Source: Enterococcus wangshanyuanii
Lineage (GTDB): Bacteria > Bacillota > Bacilli > Lactobacillales > Enterococcaceae
Length of the DNA stretch: 64,000 nt
NCBI RefSeq assembly: GCF_002197645.1
Contig: NZ_CP021876.1
Span: 124,001-188,000 of the forward strand
Reading direction: 5' to 3'
The first letter of the stretch is position 1; each line of letters begins with the position of its first letter. Of this stretch, positions 29,587 to 39,527 are shown in pieces. Below the pieces are notes generated by a model. It was given only the letters and a program-made list of their open reading frames with translations, did not search any database and was not told the origin of the DNA. The position numbers were made by a program, and so were the translations under genes.

Positions 29587-32001
29587 TTAAGTTCTAAAAA
29601 AACAAAATGAACAACATTCCATTATTTTGTAAGTTAGGTTTAAATTCATTAGTTTTGGAGCAGAAACAAAATTCAAGGTCCCAGACACTTTGTATTGAAT
29701 TACAAGATTTTCTACAATCTGAAGTGAAGATTCATTTTCGGGGCGAGCGTCTATTTTATACCCTGCGTTTTCTATTGTAGTTAATTGTGAGGTAACTTGA
29801 GACGTTTGCGTTAGATCTATTGTGTCTCCAACAAGACCTGATAGTTGGACAGTATACTCAGACAATACTTCATTGGCTTCATTAACAAATTCGACAGTAA
29901 CAGTTGTCTCTGCCGGTCGTTGTTTTTCCCATTGAGCATATAAGGTGTTCCCTCCCTTATTCTCTTCACCTTTAAATTCTTCGTTTGGTTGAAACATTTG
30001 TCCAGATCCATCTGCTTTAGTGTTCCATCCACTAAAATCATAGCCCTCTTTCTGTAATTGACCTTTGTCTGCAATAGTCATCACGTCTTGAGCCGTATAA
30101 GGTTGGCCAGTCGGAACCGTTCCAGAAGTCTCTCCATTTCCAGAATAATTTAGCTCATAGTTTGGAATCGAACCAATCAATTCCATTGTAGCTTTTTTTT
30201 GATTTATCATATCTTCGTGTAAAGCATATTGAAAATTGTAAAGATTTTTTATTTCATTATTTTCCCAACTAACTTGTTCCCCGGCCACTGTTAGATTTGG
30301 ATCAGTCACTTTATCGCCAAGCCAAACAGATTGTTTTGCTGGTAGAGCAATATCTTTAATGTTGGAAAAGGCAAATGAGATCCCTATTTGAGGATATAAA
30401 ATCTTCTCATTAATAGCAGCATTAGGCGTATAATAATTTTGGTATCGTTTATTTCCTTCTAATGTCGCGTTCACAATTTTATTTTCTGTTTCAGTAGGAA
30501 GCCATGGAGAAAATATATTATAGGGAGCTACCCATGTATCCGTGAGATTCCAAGGAAATGAGACACTTGTTACTTGTTTATTCGCTTGAGTTTCAAACAT
30601 AGTCAAACGATTTAAATAGACATTTTGATTTAGTTCATTTATTGGTTGAACATTCAATGGACGTAAGTCAACACTACCACCTGAAATTTTGATCTCACCA
30701 ATTGTAGCACCTGCATCTTTAAACTCATTTGAAATACCTATATATCCGGTATCCTCCAACCTCTTAGAGTTAGGCCCAAAAATACTTCCACTTGAAATTT
30801 GAATATTTCCAATAGATGCATTAGTATATTTCGATGTTACAGGAGTGCGTTTACTATCAAAAATCCCGATAAAGTCACCAGGGTCAACACTATAATTTCT
30901 ATTTGTATAGTTAAATTTCCCTCTTAAAACTCGGACGTTTTCTATATGAGAATTCCCTTCGGTTATTGTTACTAACCTAGAATCAGTCTTAACATTAGCA
31001 TTTTTTATAATCACATTTCGTAAACTATATTTATCTTTCCCCCCATTAGCTATTCCCACCAACGAGGATCCTTCCGACGTTATGCTATTTATAATAATAT
31101 CTGAATTAGGAGCGTCTGTAACACTACCAAACAGTGCAGCCGAAGTAGAATCAGTCTTAAAATTTGAGCCTTCATTGATTTCAATACTTCCAGACTCAAT
31201 TACAGAATCAGTATAAATAGAACCTATACTAATTAGAGGTTGTCGGAAATCTTTGTTACGACGTTCAAGCATTGTATACGATCCACCATTAAATGTAATC
31301 TTTCCGCCTGAACCCTTTGTTACAATGTTAGCACCACTGTTAAAATTCCATATTGTAAGTCTTGACGATTCGTCAAAAGGAAAAAATGTTATTTCAGAAC
31401 TATCAAAAATCTGAACTACATCTCTGTCATTATTGTTACTTTCTCTAATTTTCACTTGATTTTGAAATTCAAATTTCACCTTAGCCCCATTGATTAGGTC
31501 TAACCCATGGATAAGATGATCACCTTCTGGAGTTTCATTAGTAGAACCGTTGAACCTAATATTTATTTCTCCATCGATACCAGTTCCATCAATAGTTGAT
31601 GGGTTACGTGTAAATAAAGTATCATAGACTATCGTTGAAGACGTTGGTATGTCATCTTGAATAAGAGTTAATCCGTTCCCAGCGTCTTCATACAGTGATA
31701 AAGTATTTGGAGAACTTCCTTTTGTAATTTTAAAAGATAGCAAGTTTGATTTAGGACGTATTAATTCTGCTGAACGATTAAGTTTGGTTTCTTGAAGATT
31801 TAGATCCTCATTCTGATTATCTTTTTCTGTCGCAAATTTATTCGCACTTACATTCGAGTCAATATTAGACGTTTCATCATTTTGTATAGCTTCTTCAGAA
31901 TTTGCACTAATTTTGCTACTTGATTGAGCAAAAATATTAGTCACTGCTGTGCCTCCAATTATTAATATAAGAAGCCCAGTATTTATTATCTTCTTTTTCA
32001 T
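29587..32001 (-). CDS. WxL-type surface protein with truncated WxL domain
   Basis: 804 residues with a signal peptide (GGTAVTNIFAQ). Residues about 90-480 look like a pectate-lyase-like right-handed beta-helix (repeated SGSIEINEGS, GKITFNGGSY-type rungs). An InlB-type B repeat follows at about 615-695 (GYDFSGWNTKADGSG, TLYAQWEK), then a MucBP-like module (VGDTIDLTQTSQVT). The protein then enters GTLNFVSAPKLMN, which is how WxL domains begin, but ends 20 residues later in CCSFCFFRT. The WxL wall-binding part is therefore missing, so the protein may be released. The modules match those of the left-edge BspA-like protein. Confidence 0.8.
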   Translation of the reverse strand: MKKKIINTGLLILIIGGTAVTNIFAQSSSKISANSEEAIQNDETSNIDSNVSANKFATEKDNQNEDLNLQETKLNRSAELIRPKSNLLSFKITKGSSPNTLSLYEDAGNGLTLIQDDIPTSSTIVYDTLFTRNPSTIDGTGIDGEINIRFNGSTNETPEGDHLIHGLDLINGAKVKFEFQNQVKIRESNNNDRDVVQIFDSSEITFFPFDESSRLTIWNFNSGANIVTKGSGGKITFNGGSYTMLERRNKDFRQPLISIGSIYTDSVIESGSIEINEGSNFKTDSTSAALFGSVTDAPNSDIIINSITSEGSSLVGIANGGKDKYSLRNVIIKNANVKTDSRLVTITEGNSHIENVRVLRGKFNYTNRNYSVDPGDFIGIFDSKRTPVTSKYTNASIGNIQISSGSIFGPNSKRLEDTGYIGISNEFKDAGATIGEIKISGGSVDLRPLNVQPINELNQNVYLNRLTMFETQANKQVTSVSFPWNLTDTWVAPYNIFSPWLPTETENKIVNATLEGNKRYQNYYTPNAAINEKILYPQIGISFAFSNIKDIALPAKQSVWLGDKVTDPNLTVAGEQVSWENNEIKNLYNFQYALHEDMINQKKATMELIGSIPNYELNYSGNGETSGTVPTGQPYTAQDVMTIADKGQLQKEGYDFSGWNTKADGSGQMFQPNEEFKGEENKGGNTLYAQWEKQRPAETTVTVEFVNEANEVLSEYTVQLSGLVGDTIDLTQTSQVTSQLTTIENAGYKIDARPENESSLQIVENLVIQYKVSGTLNFVSAPKLMNLNLTYKIMECCSFCFFRT

Positions 32002-32165
32002 TTTTTCACCTAAATTCTTTTTTTATGAGCTAGTAGTAAGAACCAAAAATAATTCATAATTGTATTCACGGTTTATTGAAACGGTAATTTTTTTATTGCA
32101 TCTATACGTTAGATCGTACTTCTCAAGTTTTCCAACTGACATTCGATTTAGGTCTCTAATCTTAG

Positions 32166-32846
32166 CTATAAAACTAACATGTAACCTACCCCTCTTATTG
32201 TACGAAGCATGTCTTGATATTGAGGTGGTAATTTTTTCCTTAATAGAAACAAGACGTTTGCAACACGATATATGTCTTCAGTCTTATCATCTCCCCATAA
32301 GAGTTTTTTTAATTCTTTGTAAGAGATTGGTTTATTTGGATTTTTATATAAATTCCAAAACAACGTAAATTCTTTTTTAGTTAAAAATATTTCCTCCTCC
32401 CCTTCAAATTGAATACTATTCGTCCTCTCTTTTACTAATAGTTTTGTTTTTTTGTTTTTCACCTTATCATGATTTAAGGTGCTTTCTTTATTGTCATTCA
32501 GCAATTTTGTTTCCATATTATTATCTAAAGTGAAAATCACTTCTTTCATACTGTCAGTTCTGTTAATAATGCCATTAACTCCTAGTCGCAAATAAAGATT
32601 TCGTTCTTGTTCTGGTAACGTTGAAGAGATGATCCAAATAAATGGAATATTGTATTTTTTTTTCTGCACTATATATTCAATGATCTGAGCAAAATCTTTA
32701 TCTTTTTTTCGTTCGAGAAGAAGAACGTCTAAATCTTTTAGTCGTTGCTCATCTTGAATTATTACTGATTCATACCCATTTTTATTCATTATTTCCATTA
32801 GGTGTTGATCAGAGTTCTCAGAAGAAAATATTCCTACTTTATACAT
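32166..32846 (-). CDS. orphan OmpR-like regulator with a Glu at the phosphoacceptor position
   Basis: 226 residues. The receiver-like N-terminal half has DVLLLERKKD where a normal receiver has an Asp after the third strand, so Glu replaces the phosphorylated residue. Ser fills the Thr position (IWIISSTLP). The C-terminal winged helix is typical (LTKKEFTLFWNLYKNP, YKELKKLLWG, IRGVGYML). No kinase gene is nearby. A Glu here often mimics the phosphorylated state, so the protein may be always active. It lies between a WxL-type surface gene and the second Mga-like gene, which is divergent. It resembles the regulator at 15271. Confidence 0.8.
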   Translation of the reverse strand: MYKVGIFSSENSDQHLMEIMNKNGYESVIIQDEQRLKDLDVLLLERKKDKDFAQIIEYIVQKKKYNIPFIWIISSTLPEQERNLYLRLGVNGIINRTDSMKEVIFTLDNNMETKLLNDNKESTLNHDKVKNKKTKLLVKERTNSIQFEGEEEIFLTKKEFTLFWNLYKNPNKPISYKELKKLLWGDDKTEDIYRVANVLFLLRKKLPPQYQDMLRTIRGVGYMLVL

Positions 32847-33300
32847 TATCTATGCCTCCCTTCTTTTATTTGTTCAAGTTCAAATAGTTATTTGAAAAGA
32901 CAATAAACCAAACAAACTTTATATATTAATAATATTAAAATCTTTATTATTAAACATCATAAATATTTAATTAAAAAAATCATTTTTCGATGGAGGCGAA
33001 TTTAATCCTTTACCAAAAAGAATTTCATTAATTACTAAAAGTATTATATTAATATCTTTCAACCCTGTTAATTCTCGTTTTTTTTCGCATAAAACCAAAA
33101 AAATAAAATTAACTCGTTATTTGTTGTTAAAATTCCATTTAAATTAAAAAAATTAGATAGATTATCGATTTCATATATCATTTTTTTACAAAAAATATAA
33201 AACCGTTTTCTTGTTCATCAGTTAATTTATCTTAATAATTTGAATTTATTAAATCTCTCTATTATAGTATTGATATATATTAACGAAAAGAGGTTTTACC
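32847..33300. other. AT-rich divergent promoter region, no gene
   Basis: 454 bases between the divergently read orphan regulator and the Mga-like gene, with many A/T runs. No operator was recognised. AACGAAAAGAGGTTTTACC provides the ribosome binding site of the Mga-like gene. Confidence 0.4.
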
Positions 33301-34791
33301 ATGATACATCTGTTTGAGAAAAAAGATACTAAGATATATAAAATAGTTAGTGAATTCCTTCGTAGACCAACAATGAAGCTTAGTGATTTGAATAATTTAG
33401 TAAATATTTCATCCGTTACATTGATAAAAGATATAGCAGAAACCAATCAACTTTTCCGACAACTTCAAATAAAAGCGCATATTTCCATAGACAATCAAAC
33501 CGCTACTATAGATCGCACTGCAAGCTTTTCTCTTCCAAAAATAACAATTACCCTATTTGAACGTTCTTTTAAGGGAAATTTACTAATGGACTTACTGTAT
33601 GAAAGAGATATTGATATAAATTCTTATACCTATTTATATGATATTTCTGAAGCTAGTTTTTACAGAAAAATACATGAATTGAAATCAGATTTAAAAATAT
33701 TTAATCTGGATCTAAATACCAAACCGATAAAACTTGTTGGAAGAGAACAAGACATAAGATATTTTTATCAGTCTTTACTATGGGGAGTTTATCGCGGAAT
33801 TATATGGCCTTTCAACACTTCTAAACATGAGTATTTAAAACAAATAGAAGCTAAAGAAAAAGAAATTATTTTTAATCTCTCATCTATCCAAAAAGATCAA
33901 TGGTCATTTTGGATTGCTATTATTGATCTAAGAAGGGAAATGAATCACTTTGTTTCAAGTATGTCTACAAAATACGAAAATAATCCAATGAAATCGGTGT
34001 CCTTTTTAGTTTTTTTTAGTAACTCGTATCAGAGCTCTATAACTATTCCAGAAAAATATATGCCTGCTGAAATAAACTATGAAACTTCTATTGCCGAAAC
34101 AGGAACATTTATTGCTACAGCTGACTCACCTCTTGTGCATTCTTATGTTGTATATCATAAATTTCACAACACTGAGTTATGGCAGTTTGCAATTTATTTT
34201 CTCAAATTAGTTCTTGAAAATGACACATTTTTCGCGGAGGCTATGGAATCTCAGTTGTTTATGACTCGTTTTTTGAGTTTACTCACACAGACTAATAGAT
34301 ATTCATACCATTATCAAACGATGTTTAACTCTCTCCCTGGAATATCAAGAACGTATTTACTAGATACTAATAGTCGAGCACAAGAAATCTTATCAAACAT
34401 AATAACTAATGCCATTGTACTAGCTAACACAAAAATTCCAAAATTTCATATAAAAGATAAAGAATTTTTAATAGCAGCATTAAGTGAGTCTATTCTTGGT
34501 ATGTTCAAATTTAATTTTTATGACAATTCTTATCGCATCTCTTTACTATTAGAAAATATTTATGCTGCAGAGCTCGTCAAAAAACAGTTATCTACTTTAA
34601 ATTACGAATTAACCATATCAACAGAGAATGAAGATATTAAAAAGGCTGACTTAATTATTTGTGAAACTTACACAGAATCTCTAGCTAACGAAGTATATCC
34701 AGATACCCAAGTGTTTGTTCTTGCTAAAAGCTATCTTACTCAACATGATCTAAACGGTTTGGATAACTTTTTAAGAACAGCTAAACTATAA
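33301..34791 (+). CDS. Mga/AtxA-like virulence-type regulator (copy 2)
   Basis: 496 residues, collinear over its whole length with the protein at 19508. For example, IHLFEKKDTKIYKIVSEFLR here matches IYLFEKKDTRIYRMVGEFLR there, and the EIIB-like C-terminus TENEDIKKADLIICE is identical. It has the two N-terminal helix-turn-helix regions and a PRD-like centre. The duplication of a full-length Mga-type regulator in one 15-kb region beside different surface genes suggests each copy controls its local cluster. A PTS permease gene lies just downstream on the other strand. Confidence 0.88.
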   Translation: MIHLFEKKDTKIYKIVSEFLRRPTMKLSDLNNLVNISSVTLIKDIAETNQLFRQLQIKAHISIDNQTATIDRTASFSLPKITITLFERSFKGNLLMDLLYERDIDINSYTYLYDISEASFYRKIHELKSDLKIFNLDLNTKPIKLVGREQDIRYFYQSLLWGVYRGIIWPFNTSKHEYLKQIEAKEKEIIFNLSSIQKDQWSFWIAIIDLRREMNHFVSSMSTKYENNPMKSVSFLVFFSNSYQSSITIPEKYMPAEINYETSIAETGTFIATADSPLVHSYVVYHKFHNTELWQFAIYFLKLVLENDTFFAEAMESQLFMTRFLSLLTQTNRYSYHYQTMFNSLPGISRTYLLDTNSRAQEILSNIITNAIVLANTKIPKFHIKDKEFLIAALSESILGMFKFNFYDNSYRISLLLENIYAAELVKKQLSTLNYELTISTENEDIKKADLIICETYTESLANEVYPDTQVFVLAKSYLTQHDLNGLDNFLRTAKL

Positions 34792-34868
34792 ATTTAGAAC
34801 TTCAATTCTATTCGCATATAAATTATCAAAAATAAGATTTATTAAATCTGTTTACTGTTTTAATAAAT

Positions 34869-34902
34869 AAAAAAGCATTTTGTAAATGCAAAATGCTTTT
34901 TT
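34869..34902. terminator. bidirectional rho-independent terminator
   Basis: AAAAAAGCATTTTG and CAAAATGCTTTTTT form a perfect stem around TAAATG, between the convergent Mga-like and PTS genes. Confidence 0.9.
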
Positions 34903-34922
34903 ATTTATTAATCTTTCTCAAT

Positions 34923-36266
34923 TCAGTCCTTACTCTCATCGTCATACATAATAAAAGTGACTATACCCGAAAAAAGCATCGCAATTATGTTTGACATACT
35001 AAAATGAAATAGTGCTTTTTCAAAAGGCATATCTCCTCCAATGAGTGCTGTAATAGAAAAAATACCAAATCCTGACATTTGATAACTCATGAGTCCAGAA
35101 AAACCGGCATATGCGCCACCCAAAGCTCCTCCAAGACAGCTAATAATAAAAAATTTGATCCTTGATAATGTAATTCCATAGATTGCAGGTTCAGTTACAC
35201 CAAATATGCCTGAAACCCAGGCTGGTAGTGTTAGATCTTTCAATTTTTTATCTTTTGTTTTTAACCAGATCACAAAAACAACTGCAGTTTGAGAAAAGGA
35301 AGCAGCTCCAATTAAAGTGAAGATCGGGGTTGCTCGATTTGACAGCATCTGAACAATAGCAATAGCTATTATACTCATATGAACTCCAAAAATAACCAAG
35401 AATTGCCATGAAGCTCCCATAATCACCCCTGCAAGTATTGGGCTAAATGAATACAGCCACATAACGAGATCAGCGATGCCATCGGAAACTTTGTTCATAA
35501 GAGGACCAATTAAAATAAAACCAATTGGAGAGACTATCAGAAGAGTCAACATTGGTACACAAAACATGTTTACAACATCTGGAATAACCTTCTTAAGATT
35601 TTTGTAAATATACGAAGCCAGTATTGTTGTTAATATAACTGGTAACACAGTATTTGTATATGTGACATCACTGGATAAACCAGCGATATTCAAACTTATT
35701 CCTTGTAAGCTAGGGTATACAAAAAAGGCTCCTATTACTGTGCCAACAAACGGATCAATATTGAATTTTTTGGCTGTTGTATACCCTAACATAATTGGAA
35801 AGAAATAAAAAAAAGCGTCTCCTAAACCGACCAAGATAGTACCTACATCACTTTGCTTATCAATCCAACCAAAAACTTCCCCAAGCATGACTAATCCTTT
35901 AATCATTCCACTAGCCATCATTACTGCTATAACAGGACTCATTATACCAGAGACAATATCAATGAATTTTGTTCCAACACTTATTTTTTTATTTTTTTTA
36001 GGAAGCTTTTTTTTAGGAACTTCAATTTGTGAAAGTATTTCATTATAAATATCAGATACATGATCGCCAATCACTATTTGGTATTGTCCAGAACTCTTTA
36101 CTACTGCAATAACATCGGTCATACTTTCAATAAGTTCATCATTTGCACTTTTTTCATCTTTCAATTTAAATCTTAATCGAGTAACACAATGGGTCATACT
36201 ATATATATTTTCTTGTCCTCCAATATTCGCGATCAGTTGTTTGGACATTACTTCATATTTTTTCAA
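34923..36266 (-). CDS. beta-glucoside/sucrose-class PTS permease, IIBC subunits
   Basis: 447 residues from a TTG start (upstream GGAGATG); an ATG lies six codons further in. The IIB domain (residues 1-80) has the phosphorylation cysteine in YSMTHCVTRLRF and SSGQYQIVIG. The IIC domain (about 95-440) has around ten membrane helices and the conserved GVTEPAIYG. There is no IIA domain, so phosphate must come from a separate IIA protein. No hydrolase gene is adjacent and the sugar cannot be told. It takes up and phosphorylates a sugar at the membrane and may feed PTS signals to the Mga-like regulators. Confidence 0.9.
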   Translation of the reverse strand: MKKYEVMSKQLIANIGGQENIYSMTHCVTRLRFKLKDEKSANDELIESMTDVIAVVKSSGQYQIVIGDHVSDIYNEILSQIEVPKKKLPKKNKKISVGTKFIDIVSGIMSPVIAVMMASGMIKGLVMLGEVFGWIDKQSDVGTILVGLGDAFFYFFPIMLGYTTAKKFNIDPFVGTVIGAFFVYPSLQGISLNIAGLSSDVTYTNTVLPVILTTILASYIYKNLKKVIPDVVNMFCVPMLTLLIVSPIGFILIGPLMNKVSDGIADLVMWLYSFSPILAGVIMGASWQFLVIFGVHMSIIAIAIVQMLSNRATPIFTLIGAASFSQTAVVFVIWLKTKDKKLKDLTLPAWVSGIFGVTEPAIYGITLSRIKFFIISCLGGALGGAYAGFSGLMSYQMSGFGIFSITALIGGDMPFEKALFHFSMSNIIAMLFSGIVTFIMYDDESKD

Positions 36267-36526
36267 AACATTACATCTCCATTTCTATTTGAGCAAATCT
36301 TATACTGATTATTTCGTTGATAAATTTCATTTTTTGGAGAATTTGTCATTTGTAATTTTTAATTCCTTGTAAGTCAAAGTTATTTTTTATTTAATACTAC
36401 AGTCTCTCGTACTATTTCAACCTTTTTTAGCCAAATGAATTAAAGTCTGCAAAACTACCTATTCATTGGAAATTTTCTCTTCAAACGATTGATTCTTAGC
36501 ATTAGGAATTTCCTCCTCTAGTTAGC

Positions 36527-36570
36527 AAAAAAATTGAACCGAACACATAATTGCTCAGTTCAATTTTTTA
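36527..36570 (-). terminator. rho-independent terminator between surface-protein and PTS genes
   Basis: AAAAATTGAAC pairs with GTTCAATTTTTT over an 18-base loop. On the minus strand a T-run follows, so it ends the transcript of the gene at 36750. The rest of the 36267-36749 gap holds no gene. Confidence 0.75.
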
Positions 36571-36749
36571 ATTATTTCGCTTAATTAGGTAATCGAGCCT
36601 AATCCAATTACTTCAATTCAGTATAGTACATTATTCTGACTAATTTCTGTAGCTTACAAAGACTACTTTAATTCAGAATAAATGAAGCAGACGTACATAC
36701 TATTGAACTAGTGATTAATATTTTTAATCCTCATCACATTTCTACTCGT

Positions 36750-37979
36750 TCAAACTATTTTTTTACGATTATTTATCACATAACATTTCAAGTAAATTAT
36801 AACCAGAATTGAAATAACTCCAAAAGAGGAGAGATAATTAGACAAATTAGCTTGTCCTAATTTAGGGAGCTTTTTTGTTTTATTGTGAGGATCGGGTGTA
36901 TTTAAAAGCTGATAATGGTTTTCACTCAAATCATCTTTTTTTATCCATTTAGCATAAAGAATGGTATCTTCGATTATTGGTGTCTCAAAATTCCACTCCT
37001 CAGATAGTTCTTTGTTTAGATACCAGCCTCCAAAGTAAAAACCTTCTTTTTGAGGATTCACAGGTTTCAGCAACAATTCATTTTCTTTTATTTTTTGTGT
37101 TAAGACAGAACTACCTCCATTACTATTGAAGGTTACTAAATAAAATATTTGTAGAATCTTTCCTTTTTCAAAATAGTAAGTAATCGTTGTCCCTTCCGGA
37201 GATACAACCACTCTATCTTCATTTATTGGTCTTTCCACCAGAGTATACCCTGAATCAATAAAACGTTGCACAATATCTTGTACTGTACCTGTCTCAGTAA
37301 CATCAATCGTTGAATTGGTTGGATAACTTAGTGATACTGTATTTAATACCTCGTCCGTTGCCTTGTTTACAAAATTTACAGTTAAGTTTGCTTGTTTTTC
37401 AAAGTAATAAGTAATCGTTGTTCCATCCGGAGATACAACCACTCCACCTTCATTTATTGGTCTTTCCACTAGAGTATACCCTGAATCAATAAAACGTTGC
37501 ACAATATCTTGTACTGTACCTGTCTCAGTAACATCAATCGCTGAATTGATTGGATAATTTAGCGATATTGTATTTAATACCTCGTCCGTTGCCTTGTTTA
37601 CAAAATTTACAGTTAAGTTTGCTTGTTTTTCAAAGTAATAAGTAATCGTTGTTCCATCTGGAGATACAACTACTCCACCTTCATTTATTGGTCTTTCCAC
37701 CAGAGTATACCCTGAATCAATAAAACGTTGCACAATATCTTGTACTGTACCTGTCTCAGTAACATCAATCGTTGAATTGGTTGGATAACTTAGTGATACT
37801 GTATTTAATACCTCATCCGTTTTCTTGTTTACAAAATTTACAGTTAAATTGACTATTTCATCAGAATTTAAAATCGTACTTTGATCTCGATCCTGCTTTC
37901 CTCCTTCATTCGCAAATGTTACGTCTCCTTTTCCAAAAAAAATTAATAACATTAATACCATCATAACTCTACGATTCAA
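36750..37979 (-). CDS. anchored surface protein with three MucBP-like repeats and an InlB-type B repeat
   Basis: 409 residues: signal peptide ending DVTFA, then three nearly identical 77-residue MucBP-like repeats (LTVNFVNKATDEVLNT, TIDVTETGTVQDIVQRF, TTITYYFEK). One InlB-type repeat follows (VTFNSNGGSS, GFYFGGWYLNKELSEEW, TILYAKW). The end has LPKLGQ, a hydrophobic stretch and NNRKK; LPKLG replaces Thr of LPXTG with Leu and may be a weak or special sortase site. It is likely a mucus- or host-binding adhesin. It stands alone with its own terminator. Confidence 0.85.
   Translation of the reverse strand: MNRRVMMVLMLLIFFGKGDVTFANEGGKQDRDQSTILNSDEIVNLTVNFVNKKTDEVLNTVSLSYPTNSTIDVTETGTVQDIVQRFIDSGYTLVERPINEGGVVVSPDGTTITYYFEKQANLTVNFVNKATDEVLNTISLNYPINSAIDVTETGTVQDIVQRFIDSGYTLVERPINEGGVVVSPDGTTITYYFEKQANLTVNFVNKATDEVLNTVSLSYPTNSTIDVTETGTVQDIVQRFIDSGYTLVERPINEDRVVVSPEGTTITYYFEKGKILQIFYLVTFNSNGGSSVLTQKIKENELLLKPVNPQKEGFYFGGWYLNKELSEEWNFETPIIEDTILYAKWIKKDDLSENHYQLLNTPDPHNKTKKLPKLGQANLSNYLSSFGVISILVIIYLKCYVINNRKKIV
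37160..37860 (-). repeat. three 231-bp tandem repeats encoding MucBP-like domains
   Basis: The block with aagtaatcgttgt recurs at about 37180, 37410 and 37640 with few changes. This gives nearly identical protein modules and indicates recent expansion or conversion. Confidence 0.85.
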
Positions 37980-38218
37980 TATTTTTCTCCTATCTTTATT
38001 TTATTGTTGTTATACATTTATAATAATTTGTTTAAGGTTTTTTTTCAAATATAGTCGCTTATTTAACCAACTCCATCTTCATTTCTCCGGGTATTTTCTA
38101 TTTTAATTTCACCCTAAAATAAGTTTATAAAATACTTTGCAACAGAACCTTTTAAATAATCGACAAAAAGTATATAATGATAAATAGAAATAATTAAAAT
38201 GAAAGGTGAGTGGTTATT

Positions 38219-39079
38219 ATGTTGCTGATCACTGGCTCAACCGGAAAATTAGGACATGCAATTGTAAAACAAATACAAAAAAAAATAGGAACAAAAGAAG
38301 TTGTTTTGATGACAACTGATTTAACTAAAGCACAAAGATATATTCAAGATGGATTTGAAGTCCGCCAAGGAAATTTTGATGACCCAGACTCGCTAACTAA
38401 AGCTTTTGAAGGAATAGACAAATTATTAATAATTTCAACAATGAGTCAGGACCGATTTTTTCAACAAAAAACTGCCATTGATGTTGCCAAAAAGATGGGA
38501 GTTGCTCATGTTATCTATACTAGTCTTGCAATTCAAGATATAGAAACTTCTCATGTTAAACCAATTATGGAAAGTCATTTTTTTACTGAGCAATATTTGA
38601 TGGAGTCAGGGTTAGTCTATACAATTCTGCGAAATACAATGTATGCTGATGCAATATTAGATATAGTTGGTGATATTACTCAATTAGAAACCCTTTCTTT
38701 ACCGGGAGGTAATGGAAGAGTGCCATATGCTTTACGACAAGAAATGGGAGAAGGAATTGCAAATCTGCTAGTTGAAAACTCTCACGCTAATAAACTATAT
38801 AATATAGTTGGAGATAATTTATATTCGTATTATGATATAGCAAAACTATTAGGAGAAATTAGACAGACAACAATTAATTATCAGGATATTTCAATGGATA
38901 TTTATATGAATCAACTTAAAATTAAGGGAATTCCTTCCTTTATGATTGACTTTACCACTAATACAGTATTGGATATTAGGGATAAGCAATATGAAATTGA
39001 AGACAAAACGTTAAGCAGTCTTCTCGGTAGGCCCACAAAAGATTTATTACAACTGCTAACTACCCTGATGACTGTGTAA
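38219..39079 (+). CDS. NmrA-like NAD(P)H-binding oxidoreductase (quinone oxidoreductase 2 type)
   Basis: 286 residues from the ATG at 38219, preceded by AAAGGTGAGTGGTTATT; a GTG three codons earlier overlaps that site. The N-terminal Rossmann motif is LLITGSTGKLGHAIV, with GNFDDPDSL and IISTMSQDRF further on, as in QorB/NmrA-type proteins of the atypical short-chain dehydrogenase group. It probably reduces quinones or acts as a redox sensor in the cytoplasm. It is monocistronic, with a tataatg-like -10 near 38172. Confidence 0.85.
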   Translation: MLLITGSTGKLGHAIVKQIQKKIGTKEVVLMTTDLTKAQRYIQDGFEVRQGNFDDPDSLTKAFEGIDKLLIISTMSQDRFFQQKTAIDVAKKMGVAHVIYTSLAIQDIETSHVKPIMESHFFTEQYLMESGLVYTILRNTMYADAILDIVGDITQLETLSLPGGNGRVPYALRQEMGEGIANLLVENSHANKLYNIVGDNLYSYYDIAKLLGEIRQTTINYQDISMDIYMNQLKIKGIPSFMIDFTTNTVLDIRDKQYEIEDKTLSSLLGRPTKDLLQLLTTLMTV

Positions 39080-39118
39080 ATAAATTTGAGACAATGTTTT
39101 TGACTAACTTAGTAGAGG

Positions 39119-39150
39119 CCGATCTGCTATTTTTATTCTTAGCAGATCGG
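39119..39150 (+). terminator. hairpin downstream of the NmrA-like gene
   Basis: CCGATCTGCTA pairs perfectly with TAGCAGATCGG around a 10-base loop; no clear T-run follows, so terminator function is likely but not certain. Confidence 0.6.
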
Positions 39151-39527
39151 TCAACTCCTATGGATTTAGATAATAAATTGAACTATAAATAAAGTTCCTT
39201 AATTAACAGAAGGTGTTCTTTTTAACTTATAAGAATGCCTTTTTTTGTTGATTTCATACTGGTTTTCTATTTCAATTGCTATATACTGACTGCTTAAATC
39301 AATGTAATGAGCAATGTCTTTACGTTTTATTCAACATCTAACTTTCACAATTCAATGAGTGAAAGAGGAACCATTATAAACTAGTAATGAGTAAAAAAAT
39401 AGTTTAATTATTGGTGGTCCTAGAATAATAAAGTTTATGGATAAATTAACCATCCATACGTTTAAATAGAAGTTAGACGTTCTCAACGACTTGTAGTGAA
39501 GGAGTCATATCTAAATCCTAAACCCGT

